A stretch of 6,076 bases of DNA from Verrucomicrobiota bacterium. GTDB taxonomy: Bacteria; Verrucomicrobiota; Verrucomicrobiia; Limisphaerales; UBA1096. Below are positions 1 to 5,927 of the stretch, one piece after another; position 1 is the stretch's first letter, and the number at the start of each line of letters is the position of its first letter. Position numbers and translations under genes: made by a program. The stretch is taken from the NCBI GenBank assembly GCA_015658765.1, contig DQOE01000392.1, positions 1 to 6,076 on the forward strand. The letters are read 5' to 3'. A model generated the notes under the pieces. It was not told where the DNA came from. It saw only the letters and a list, made by a program, of their open reading frames with translations, and did no database searches.

Positions 1-2765
1 GACACCTGTCCGGCCACGGAAACCCGATCGCCGATGCGGTTGACGATCTCGCCCGGCTTGAGCGCCCCGGCTTTCTCACGGGCATCGGCCTCCTGCAAAT
101 ACTCCGCAAATGCGATCTCGGCCTCCATCTGGGTGGGTGAGTTTAACTCAAGGTCGGGATACAGCCCCGCGAGGCCCGGCTCGATGAAGCCGGCCAGCAA
201 CTCGTCGAGCAGCCGGCGGTTCAACCGCACGCGCGCCTGTCTCCAGCGAATGTAGCGGCCATTCTCCTCAACGCGCCTCGGCTCCGCTTGGCCAAGCGCG
301 GCAACTTGCTCGCGCAAGGCTAGCGTCGTGCCGGAAAACTCGATGCCCGCGAACGCCGCGTCATCCCAGATCGGCTCGCCGTCGATGATCGCATTAAAGT
401 CGTCAGTCAAAGCCTCGCGGAGGGCGGCATCGCCGGGCGGCTTGATGCAGACTCCCCTGCCCTCGTCGGAAAGTTTGCCGAGAAGGAAGCGGGCCAACTC
501 GTCATCCTGAACCGCGATGCGCTTGGCCAAGGCGCTGGGTTTCAGGATTTGGCCCGGCGCAAAGTACGAGCCGCTCGTGCGCCGGTCGATCTCCCAATCC
601 GAGCCCATGCCAATCATCCACTTGTCGATCGAGGTAGCCAAGCCGGAGAGCAGATTGGTGCCGAGCAGCTTGTTTTTCGCGCCGGAAGCAAACGGGATGT
701 AGCTTGGGTCTTCCGGCTTCCAGTCGATCTGTTCGCTGCGTTGGTAGTGGGCGCGGACGGTGTCGAGGTACGTGCTGTCTGCGAGGGCGTTTTGCGTGAT
801 GAGCGCCACGTCGCGCCGGTCAAAGTCCGGGTCGCGCCGCTTGGCCGGGTCGGTGAAGCTCTCGGCAAAAATCATGTACGTCGGGTTGAAGCGGCCGGGG
901 TCGGTGCCGCCGAAGAGGATGGCGTTCTCCGACATCTCCGGATAGATCGGCTGGCCGTCCGACTCGGTGAACGGCGGCGTGAACATGTCGTGCCCGTACC
1001 AGAAACCGAACAGGTGTCCGCGCTGCTCGTTCTTCCCCCAATGCTCCAAAATCGACCACGCCGGCAGCAGCGCCAGCACGATCAGGACAATCATCGGCGA
1101 CAACGATTGGCCCCGGCCATCGCCGCGCTCATCGCGGTGCACCAAAAACAACGCCGCCAGAAACACCACGAGGCAGAACGCAAACGCGCGTGTCCAGTGA
1201 TTGAGAAAAAACTGCGTCTCCGCCAACTCGGTGGACCAGGCAACCATCGCCAGCGCGGCGGCCACGACCAGCCCGAAGCCAAGCGCGAGCCGAGTCTGAA
1301 AATAACGCCGTGCAACCAGCGCGCAAAACAGCGTCGACCCAAACCCGATCCACATCGCCAGCACCACGTGCGACGCCGCGAAGAACACCCGCGTCATGTC
1401 GCGCCCGTGCTTGTCCGGTGTCGGGTTGAGCAGGATCATCAGCAACCCGGCCAGGCAAATGTAAATGGCGAACGAGCCGATCATCCAGCCGCGCTCGCGG
1501 TTTTTCATCTTGAAGAGCAGCGCGAACGGCAGAATCGCCAGCAGCAGAAACACGCCGAACTCGTCCGCCGCACCCTCGATGTACATTCGCACCTGCCCGA
1601 GGAACTGGAAAAAATCAGTCGTCGGGTTTGTCTGCTGATACTGGCCCCGGGTGAAGGCGTGCATGAAGCCCAGCCACGTCCTCGGGTAACCCCAGTTGAG
1701 CGGCGGGTTGGTCATCGAGGCCAGCGGCAGGAACAGGTAAAACGCCGCTCCCCCCGCGTAAGCCAAGCTGCTCCAGATAATTTTCAGACTTTCGCGAAGT
1801 TCGCGCGCCGGGTTGAAACCGCCGCGCCCGCTGTCCTGCGCCAGCGTCACAAGCCACAGCGACCCGGCCACGCCGATGAAGCTCACACCGAGCATGTGGA
1901 AAATCACCTGCATCGGCGCATTACCGCTGAACAACTCGGTCGAGCCGGTCGCCATCGCCACCAGCACTGCAAGATAAACCAGCGCGTTGACGGTGAAAAA
2001 ATTCCGGCCCAGCCGCGGATGCGCGAACAGGATCACCGTCTCGATGCCCATCGCCGCGACGATGAGCGTCTGGTGGTTGCAAAGGCAGATGCCAAACCAG
2101 AAGAACGTCCAGTAAAGATAACGCATTCGCGCCGTGTCCTGCGTCCATCGGTACAGGCAGCACAACACGCCCATAAGCGAGAGCACACTCAGCGTGTACA
2201 CCTCCACAATCACCGCCTGGCTCCACATGAACCCGCTGAAGCCAAGCATCAGCCCCGCCACGCAACCGCCCACCAGCGTGACGCGCCTGGCCAAGCGTTC
2301 GTCGATCCCGTTAAACCAATCGATGCTCTCAATGATCCGCGCCGAGACACGGCAAGTCAGCAACGCCAGCAGGCCGCTCGACAAAGCAGCCGCAAATGCT
2401 GACGAGAGAGCCACCCGAAACGCGATGTTCGAGATCGGCACCAGCTTCGTGAACAGCCACGTGTACAACGTCCATACCGGGTAACCGGGCGGATGCGGCA
2501 CACCGGCGTACATCGAGCCGACCGCCAACTCGCCGCAGTCCTCCAGCGTCAGGTCCGGCGAGATTGTCAGACAATAACCCAGCAGCGTCACCAGCGTAGT
2601 GATGCCGAACGCCAGCCAATCCACCGGCCGGAAAAACGACTCCCCGGCGGCGAGTGCCCTGTCCGGTTTCAGCCAGCCAGGCATCGGGTCGGACGAAACC
2701 GGCCCCGTGGCAACCGGCTTGGGACGGCTTGGCCGCTTCACTCGTTCTTTCTTGTTTTGTCCCAT
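1..2765 (-). CDS. DUF2723 (GT117-like) polytopic membrane protein, 3' end outside window
   Basis: The minus strand is open for 921 codons from the ATG at 2765 to the left edge with no stop, so the C-terminus is missing. After a basic N-terminus, the first membrane segment covers about residues 50-68. It is followed by an acidic loop, LEDCGELAVGSMYAGV, with E75, D76 and E79, and then HPPGYPVWTLYTW. This is the hallmark of DUF2723 proteins, classed with GT117 and related to eukaryotic TMEM260, an O-mannosyltransferase. WSQAVIVEVYTL (181-192) and DPGRFNPTYMIF (622-633) are further family signatures. Hydrophobic segments continue to about residue 570; the rest is a soluble, probably periplasmic domain. 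By family, it should transfer a sugar from a lipid carrier to an exported acceptor; the substrate is unknown. No clear ribosome binding site precedes the ATG, so the start is less certain than the family. It is divergent from the Nudix gene. Confidence 0.9.
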   Translation of the reverse strand, partial: MGQNKKERVKRPSRPKPVATGPVSSDPMPGWLKPDRALAAGESFFRPVDWLAFGITTLVTLLGYCLTISPDLTLEDCGELAVGSMYAGVPHPPGYPVWTLYTWLFTKLVPISNIAFRVALSSAFAAALSSGLLALLTCRVSARIIESIDWFNGIDERLARRVTLVGGCVAGLMLGFSGFMWSQAVIVEVYTLSVLSLMGVLCCLYRWTQDTARMRYLYWTFFWFGICLCNHQTLIVAAMGIETVILFAHPRLGRNFFTVNALVYLAVLVAMATGSTELFSGNAPMQVIFHMLGVSFIGVAGSLWLVTLAQDSGRGGFNPARELRESLKIIWSSLAYAGGAAFYLFLPLASMTNPPLNWGYPRTWLGFMHAFTRGQYQQTNPTTDFFQFLGQVRMYIEGAADEFGVFLLLAILPFALLFKMKNRERGWMIGSFAIYICLAGLLMILLNPTPDKHGRDMTRVFFAASHVVLAMWIGFGSTLFCALVARRYFQTRLALGFGLVVAAALAMVAWSTELAETQFFLNHWTRAFAFCLVVFLAALFLVHRDERGDGRGQSLSPMIVLIVLALLPAWSILEHWGKNEQRGHLFGFWYGHDMFTPPFTESDGQPIYPEMSENAILFGGTDPGRFNPTYMIFAESFTDPAKRRDPDFDRRDVALITQNALADSTYLDTVRAHYQRSEQIDWKPEDPSYIPFASGAKNKLLGTNLLSGLATSIDKWMIGMGSDWEIDRRTSGSYFAPGQILKPSALAKRIAVQDDELARFLLGKLSDEGRGVCIKPPGDAALREALTDDFNAIIDGEPIWDDAAFAGIEFSGTTLALREQVAALGQAEPRRVEENGRYIRWRQARVRLNRRLLDELLAGFIEPGLAGLYPDLELNSPTQMEAEIAFAEYLQEADAREKAGALKPGEIVNRIGDRVSVAGQV
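285..298. repeat. 14-bp perfect palindrome CGCTTGGCCAAGCG
   Basis: This is the longest copy of a palindrome whose core, CTTGGCCAAG, recurs at 522-531, 3182-3193 and 3884-3893. Here it lies inside the DUF2723 gene and is read as Leu-Gly-Gln. Its function is unknown. Confidence 0.6.
522..531. repeat. CTTGGCCAAG palindrome, second copy
   Basis: A 10-bp perfect palindrome inside the DUF2723 gene, read there as Leu-Ala-Lys, a different frame from the copy at 285-298. That argues against the first two copies simply encoding the same peptide. Confidence 0.6.
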
Positions 2766-2835
2766 CAGGAATGCGCCGCAGCGCGAAGGCGGCCAAGCTA
2801 ACACTCGACCGTGGCGAAAATCCATCCCCGAATCC

Positions 2836-2862
2836 GGTGGCACACCATTGCCTGTTGCCACC
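2836..2862. promoter_or_regulatory. Inverted repeat in divergent intergenic region
   Basis: GGTGGCA (2836-2842) and TGCCACC (2856-2862) are exact reverse complements separated by 13 nt. They lie in the 127-nt gap between the divergently transcribed DUF2723 and Nudix genes. The pair could be an operator or a hairpin in the Nudix leader. I see no convincing -35/-10 pair in this gap for either gene. A 7-bp arm can also arise by chance in GC-rich DNA. Confidence 0.25.
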
Positions 2863-2892
2863 CGGGCCGGTTTCGCGGCAGAGTCGCCGCCG

Positions 2893-3390
2893 ATGGTGCT
2901 GCCACACAAGATTGCCACCCTGCTCTACTGCTTCGACGCCGACGACCGGCTGCTGCTGCTCGAGCGCACGCAGGAACCCAACCTCGGCAAATGGAGCCCG
3001 CCCGGCGGCAAGGTGCACGCCGATCGCGGCGAGTCGCCCTACGCCTGCGCCTGCCGCGAGGCCAACGAGGAAATGAAACTCACCCTTCGCCCAAGCGACC
3101 TCCACCTCACCGGTCTCGTCAGTGAGGACGGCTACGAAGGCAGCACCCACTGGTACATTTTCCTATTCGAGGTTCTGCCGCGCTTGGCCAAGCTGCCGCC
3201 GCCCTGCCCCGAGGGTCGGTTCGGTTTTTTTGACAACACCGAAATGGCTGGACTCGACGTGCCTCGCACCGACCGCGAGAAACTTTGGCCGCTGTTCCAG
3301 CAGCATCGCGGCGGCTTTTTCTCCGGCCACTGCCACTGCCTCGAGGGCGACGACTTCGAGTGGACGACAGAGGAATCGAACCATGACTGA
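2893..3390 (+). CDS. Nudix hydrolase (MutT-like)
   Basis: This is a 165-residue protein. The Nudix family cleaves nucleoside diphosphates linked to another group, often damaged or excess nucleotides, using a divalent metal held by the REXXEE glutamates. The fold starts with IATLLYCFDADDRLLLLER and continues into WSPPGGKV. The Nudix box covers about residues 38-63, with G39, E47, R55, E56, E59 and E60 visible. Two departures are seen: seven residues instead of five between the glycine and the first glutamate, and lysine (K62) where the box normally has glycine. The metal-binding glutamates are all present, so activity is likely; the substrate cannot be read. The frame is open further upstream, but the ATG at 2893 begins just before the fold, and no strong ribosome binding site helps the choice. 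Its stop overlaps the tadA start by 8 nt, so the two are probably cotranscribed and coupled. Confidence 0.88.
   Translation: MVLPHKIATLLYCFDADDRLLLLERTQEPNLGKWSPPGGKVHADRGESPYACACREANEEMKLTLRPSDLHLTGLVSEDGYEGSTHWYIFLFEVLPRLAKLPPPCPEGRFGFFDNTEMAGLDVPRTDREKLWPLFQQHRGGFFSGHCHCLEGDDFEWTTEESNHD
3182..3193. repeat. 12-bp palindrome GCTTGGCCAAGC, third copy
   Basis: The copy lies inside the Nudix gene, where the core is read as Leu-Ala-Lys at about residues 98-100. It shares the CTTGGCCAAG core with the copies at 285, 522 and 3884. Confidence 0.6.
3369..3374 (+). promoter_or_regulatory. Ribosome binding site of tadA
   Basis: AGAGGA lies 8 nt before the ATG at 3383, inside the last codons of the Nudix gene. 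It supports the tadA start at 3383 rather than an internal methionine. Confidence 0.6.
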
Positions 3391-3880
3391 CGAGCCGATG
3401 ATCGACCTCAGCAGCGACGACTACTTCATGGGCGAAGCCCTGCGCCAGGCCATGAAGGCGTGGGAAGCCGGGGAGGTGCCGATCGGCGCGGTGATCGTGC
3501 ACGAAGGCCGCGTCATCGCCCGCGCGTTCAACCAGGTGGAACTGCTCAAGGACGCCACAGCGCACGCCGAGATGCTCGCCCTCACCGCCGCCGAGGAGGC
3601 GATCGGCAACTGGCGGCTCACCGGCTGCACGCTATACGCCACCAAGGAGCCGTGCCCGATGTGCGCCGGTGCGGTCGTCCATTGCCGGCTCGACCGCGTG
3701 GTGTTCGGCGCGCCCGACCCCAAGGGCGGAGCCGCCGGTGGCGCGATGAACCTCCTGCAGCACGAGGGGCTCAACCACCACTGCACCATCACCGCCGGCG
3801 TCGGCGAACAACAATGCGCCACCGTCCTGCGGGAATTCTTCGCCGAACAACGCGCCAAAAAAGCAGCCGAGAAAAACTGA
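3383..3880 (+). CDS. tadA: tRNA-specific adenosine-34 deaminase
   Basis: TadA deaminates adenosine to inosine at the wobble position 34 of tRNA-Arg(ACG), which lets one tRNA read several arginine codons. It is usually an essential cytoplasmic homodimer. The 165-residue product is of normal length. It has the complete zinc-deaminase signature: H61 and E63 in TAHAEMLAL, and C91 and C94 in PCPMCAGAVVHCRLDRV. E63 is the expected proton shuttle. The following VFGAPDPKGGAAGG segment (107-120) and the VPIGAVIV strand (33-40) are also typical of TadA rather than of cytosine or guanine deaminases. The start overlaps the Nudix stop as ATGACTGA, which suggests translational coupling. The C-terminus ends in a lysine-rich tail. 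The gene converges on the cupin gene, 73 nt away. Confidence 0.95.
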   Translation: MTDEPMIDLSSDDYFMGEALRQAMKAWEAGEVPIGAVIVHEGRVIARAFNQVELLKDATAHAEMLALTAAEEAIGNWRLTGCTLYATKEPCPMCAGAVVHCRLDRVVFGAPDPKGGAAGGAMNLLQHEGLNHHCTITAGVGEQQCATVLREFFAEQRAKKAAEKN

Positions 3881-3883
3881 CCA

Positions 3884-3893
3884 CTTGGCCAAG
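3884..3893. repeat. CTTGGCCAAG palindrome, intergenic copy
   Basis: The fourth copy lies 3 nt after the tadA stop, in the 73-nt gap between the convergent tadA and cupin genes. It is not under coding constraint here. As a hairpin it would have a stem of at most three pairs with a four-base loop and no T-run follows, so it is not a credible intrinsic terminator. I see no better terminator in 3881-3953. Confidence 0.6.
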
Positions 3894-3953
3894 CTGAAGG
3901 TTGCAGCGGTATCGCAGCAGCCAGGGACGAGGTTGGATTAACGGTCGGCTGGC

Positions 3954-4319
3954 TTAAACCCAGACATCATTCCCTGCTGTCAATTGTCCACCCGCATCCC
4001 CCGTGTTGACCACACCCTTGGGCTCCACAAGCATCAGTCTGCACTCATCCCGGGCAACCGGCCTGTGCTCGACGCCCTTTGGAACGACAAACATTTCCCC
4101 GGATTCCAGCCTGACTTTCCCATCCCTGAATTCGATGTCCAGGATGCCGCTGACGACAATGAATGCTTCATCTGTGTCATCGTGGGAATGCCACACGAAC
4201 TCCCCCTGAGCTTTCACCAGCTTGAACTGGTAATCGTTCATCTCGGCAATGACACGGGGCGACCAGTGTTCACTGAAACCGGAAAACTTCTCTTCAAGAT
4301 TCAAGGCCTCGTGGTTCAT
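3954..4319 (-). CDS. Single-domain cupin protein
   Basis: This is a 121-residue protein with one complete cupin domain and no signal peptide, so it is probably cytoplasmic. Motif 1 is at residues 39-58, with the metal ligands H44, H46 and E51 in [11 protein letters not shown] and the closing glycine at G58. Motif 2 is [14 protein letters not shown] (74-87), which supplies the fourth ligand, H85. All four ligands are present, so it should bind a metal. It resembles the small mannose-6-phosphate isomerase-like cupins (COG0662 type), whose members range from enzymes to sensors; the sequence does not fix a reaction. The ATG overlaps the stop of the upstream ankyrin gene as ATGA, so translation is probably coupled to it. 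This is an odd pairing of a cytoplasmic protein with an exported one. Confidence 0.88.
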   Translation of the reverse strand: MNHEALNLEEKFSGFSEHWSPRVIAEMNDYQFKLVKAQGEFVWHSHDDTDEAFIVVSGILDIEFRDGKVRLESGEMFVVPKGVEHRPVARDECRLMLVEPKGVVNTGDAGGQLTAGNDVWV

Positions 4320-4894
4320 GGACGCTTGCTCTGGGTTTGTGAAGGCAAGTCACTCCACCAACTGCCATTGGAAAATCGAACAGTTTCCTCCTCGGCTGTA
4401 TCGTCCACGTAAACCTGCGGAGACTCTTCGATCATTACGGTGTCCGGCAGGTTCCACTCCTTCAAGTCGGAACTGTAAAGCACGTCGTAATCCTGTCCGA
4501 CAGCGCCATCGATCAGCAGTTGTTGATACCCGCCGTAGGCCAGTTTCAGCACAAGCGCCAATGCTTGATGTTTGCGGATGATCTCAGCAATGTCATGGTG
4601 TTTCCAGTCGACTTCCGAATCCAGCGGTGTCTGGCCGTTGTTGTGTTTCGCGTTCACATCCGCGCCCTTGTCGATCAGGAGTTGAACAACCTGTTTTCGG
4701 CCCCAGGATGCCGTCATGTACAACGGTGTCCGGCCCTGCCCGTCCTTCGCATCCACAGCTACGCCGTTGTTCAATAGCGTCCGGACACGAGCCAGATTAC
4801 CTTTCTCGGCAGCAGTGTGGATTGGCGCGCCAATGGCAGTCGAGGCCAGCATCGAGACGATCGTTTTTGTCAGTAGTGTGCGTACGCGTTTCAT
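4316..4894 (-). CDS. Secreted ankyrin-repeat protein with C-terminal beta-type domain
   Basis: This is a 192-residue protein. Residues 1-23 read as a signal peptide, with a basic start (MKRVR), a hydrophobic core and an AIGA cleavage site, but no lipobox cysteine, so the product is probably periplasmic or secreted. Ankyrin repeats follow at about residues 24-54, 55-87 ([18 protein letters not shown]) and 88-109. They should mediate protein binding. Residues 118-176 form a different segment with [18 protein letters not shown], resembling the Ig-like 'G..Y.V..S.DL..W' domains common in exported verrucomicrobial proteins; this match is from memory. I chose the ATG at 4894 because it places the signal peptide at the N-terminus; a TTG at 4912 would add six residues (TTG-start MTDHRL). 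The gene follows the two ankyrin lipoproteins in the same direction and overlaps the cupin start by 4 nt. No strong ribosome binding site is seen. Confidence 0.82.
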   Translation of the reverse strand: MKRVRTLLTKTIVSMLASTAIGAPIHTAAEKGNLARVRTLLNNGVAVDAKDGQGRTPLYMTASWGRKQVVQLLIDKGADVNAKHNNGQTPLDSEVDWKHHDIAEIIRKHQALALVLKLAYGGYQQLLIDGAVGQDYDVLYSSDLKEWNLPDTVMIEESPQVYVDDTAEEETVRFSNGSWWSDLPSQTQSKRP

Positions 4895-4946
4895 AAGCCT
4901 ATGGTCAGTCAAACGTAACAGGCCACCGAAAGCGTCGCAATGCTTA

Positions 4947-4997
4947 CAACAACGTGGCAGCGAGGTCAGAGAGGTATCGGATGTTTCATTTCCCTTC
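4947..4997 (-). pseudogene. Remnant 5' end of a further ankyrin lipoprotein copy
   Basis: Just after the ankyrin gene that ends at 5003, the 16 bases GAAGGGAAATGAAACA recur exactly as at the start of that gene (5337-5352). The ATG at 4989 opens a frame of only seven codons, MKHPIPL, ending at 4966. Further on, 4947-4963 reads TCGCTGCCACGTTGTTG, which matches 13 of 17 bases of the signal-peptide region of the upstream gene, TCGCAGCCGTGCTGTTG. I read this as the decayed head of another array unit whose body is lost. The alternative is that only the junction was copied, or that the 13/17 match is chance. Confidence 0.45.
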
Positions 4998-5002
4998 GAT
5001 TT

Positions 5003-5344
5003 TCACTCCGCACCAGTCTTGCCGCCGAGTTTGCGGAGGAAGTCGGTGGTCTCGGGGTTTGCAGCCGCATCAACCGGTGTTTCGCCATCAGCTCCCTTCG
5101 CATTCACATCAGCTCCCTTGGCGACCAGGAGTTCGATAATTTTGTTGTGTCCCTCAGAAGCGGCTTCGTGCAGGGGAGTCCATCCATCCTTGTCTTTTGA
5201 GTTTACATCCGTGCCAGCGGCCAAGTGCTGTTTGACAACTTCAATATTACCGTCTTCGACTGCATCGTAGATTGAAATATCTGGAACCGGCGGCCCACAC
5301 CCCACCAACAGCACGGCTGCGATTGTGAGTAGGAGGTGTTTCAT
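5003..5344 (-). CDS. Ankyrin-repeat lipoprotein, shorter tandem paralogue
   Basis: This is a 113-residue protein. Residues 1-16 form a lipoprotein signal peptide (MKHLLLTIAAVLLVGC) with a lipobox ending at C16, so the mature protein should be anchored in a membrane and face the periplasm or the outside. Ankyrin repeats lie at about 23-54, 55-87 ([25 protein letters not shown]) and a partial one at 88-108. It probably binds a protein partner, which is not visible. The start overlaps the stop of the upstream paralogue as ATGA, with GAAGGG 2 nt before the ATG. The C-terminal DNA closely matches that of the upstream gene, but the stop arises where TTGAAA should be: restoring one T would give a tail ending ELKIEGK and a stop at the next ATGA. 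The gene thus appears frameshifted near its end, with a loss of only six residues. Confidence 0.85.
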   Translation of the reverse strand: MKHLLLTIAAVLLVGCGPPVPDISIYDAVEDGNIEVVKQHLAAGTDVNSKDKDGWTPLHEAASEGHNKIIELLVAKGADVNAKGADGETPVDAAANPETTDFLRKLGGKTGAE

Positions 5345-5352
5345 TTCCCTTC
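5337..5352 (-). repeat. 16-bp direct repeat at the array junction (start site of second ankyrin gene)
   Basis: GAAGGGAAATGAAACA covers the ribosome-binding-like GAAGGG, the ATGA stop-start overlap and the first codons of the second ankyrin lipoprotein gene. An identical 16-mer is at 4982-4997, 355 bp downstream, which is the unit length of the array. The GAAGGG to ATG distance is only 2 nt, so reinitiation by ribosomes ending the upstream gene is more plausible than free initiation. Confidence 0.7.
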
Positions 5353-5811
5353 AGCTTTCAATTCTTCACCCGTCTTGCCGCCGTGTTTGCGCAGGAGGTC
5401 GGCAAGTCCAGTGTGATCTTTCAGGTAGGCTAGATCCAGCACGGTATAGCCGCCACCCTTCATTCTGCCATTCACATTCGCACCCCTTGTGATGAGCAAC
5501 TCAGCAACCTGCGTGTGACCTTGATCAACCGCCGCATGCAAAGGGATCCAGCCACGCACATCTCTCGCATTGACATCCGCACGATGGGCAACAAGTAGTT
5601 CAACAACCTCGGTGTGCCCTCGATAAGCCGCCGCATGCAAAGGAGTATTTGCCGACCTGGTCTTCGAGTTTGCATCCACACCAGCATCCAGGTGTCGCCT
5701 CAACTCAATGATGCTTCCGTCAAAAGCGGCCTTGTGAATCAACATCGCGGTTGATGTCCCACACCCCGGCAACAGCACTGCTGCGACGATTGAAACGAGT
5801 AGTGACTTCAT
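5341..5811 (-). CDS. Ankyrin-repeat lipoprotein, longer tandem paralogue
   Basis: This is a 156-residue protein and the first gene of the ankyrin operon. Its signal peptide ends in the lipobox LPGC (residues 14-17), so C17 should carry the lipid anchor. Ankyrin repeats lie at about 22-54, 55-87 (NTPLHAAAYRGH, ADVNARD), 88-120 (IPLHAAVDQGH, GANVNGR) and a partial one at 121-144. The two central repeats are exactly 33 residues each. The tail GGKTGEELKAEGK matches the shorter paralogue downstream, which has one repeat fewer, consistent with duplication followed by loss or gain of a repeat. The ATG at 5811 has no Shine-Dalgarno sequence before it (CAATCCCCCGTT), so translation may be leaderless or weak. 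It ends in an ATGA overlap with the next gene. The role is unknown; membrane-anchored protein binding is inferred from the repeats and lipobox. Confidence 0.86.
   Translation of the reverse strand: MKSLLVSIVAAVLLPGCGTSTAMLIHKAAFDGSIIELRRHLDAGVDANSKTRSANTPLHAAAYRGHTEVVELLVAHRADVNARDVRGWIPLHAAVDQGHTQVAELLITRGANVNGRMKGGGYTVLDLAYLKDHTGLADLLRKHGGKTGEELKAEGK
5529..5643 (-). repeat. Internal direct repeat between two ankyrin units
   Basis: On the plus strand, CCGCCGCATGCAAAGG occurs at 5529-5544 and again at 5628-5643, exactly 99 bp (33 codons) apart. Both encode the PLHAA helix start of consecutive ankyrin repeats. Identity across 16 bases, including silent positions, suggests a fairly recent repeat duplication or gene conversion. 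Confidence 0.6.
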
Positions 5812-5819
5812 AACGGGGG

Positions 5820-5848
5820 ATTGTCATACCGGCTGGGGCGGTTTTCAA
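5820..5848 (-). promoter_or_regulatory. Possible promoter of the ankyrin operon
   Basis: On the minus strand TTGAAA (5843-5848) is followed by a 17-nt spacer and GACAAT (5820-5825): five of six -35 matches and four of six -10 matches to the sigma-70 consensus. The -10 ends only 8 nt before the ATG at 5811, so the transcript would be almost leaderless, which fits the missing ribosome binding site. The match is moderate. The rest of 5812-5927 shows nothing else recognisable, including no clear terminator for the hydrolase gene upstream. Confidence 0.27.
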
Positions 5849-5927
5849 GTGATTATTGCCGTGCTGCAAAGTCCCTTGTCACTCGAAGCGAAGCCGGCTG
5901 AGGGGATCGATCGGTCTTGGGGAGTTT

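Noticed and set aside
549..2402. A 617-codon open frame on the plus strand
   Set aside because: It lies antisense to the DUF2723 gene, whose translation has strong family signatures throughout. The antisense product is rich in Arg, His and Gln with no domain, as expected of an opposite-strand shadow in GC-rich DNA.
2329..3150. A 273-codon open frame on the minus strand across the divergent promoter region
   Set aside because: It is in another frame than the DUF2723 gene and overlaps both that gene and the Nudix gene; the product has low-complexity Gly/Ala/Arg content and no recognisable motif.
3917..3953. AGCCAG and CTGGCT arms between tadA and the cupin gene as a bidirectional terminator
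   Set aside because: Six-base arms with a loop of more than 20 nt and no T-run do not make a convincing intrinsic terminator.
3984..4412. A 142-codon open frame on the plus strand opposite the cupin
   Set aside because: The minus strand has full cupin motifs with all metal ligands, so the plus-strand frame is a shadow.
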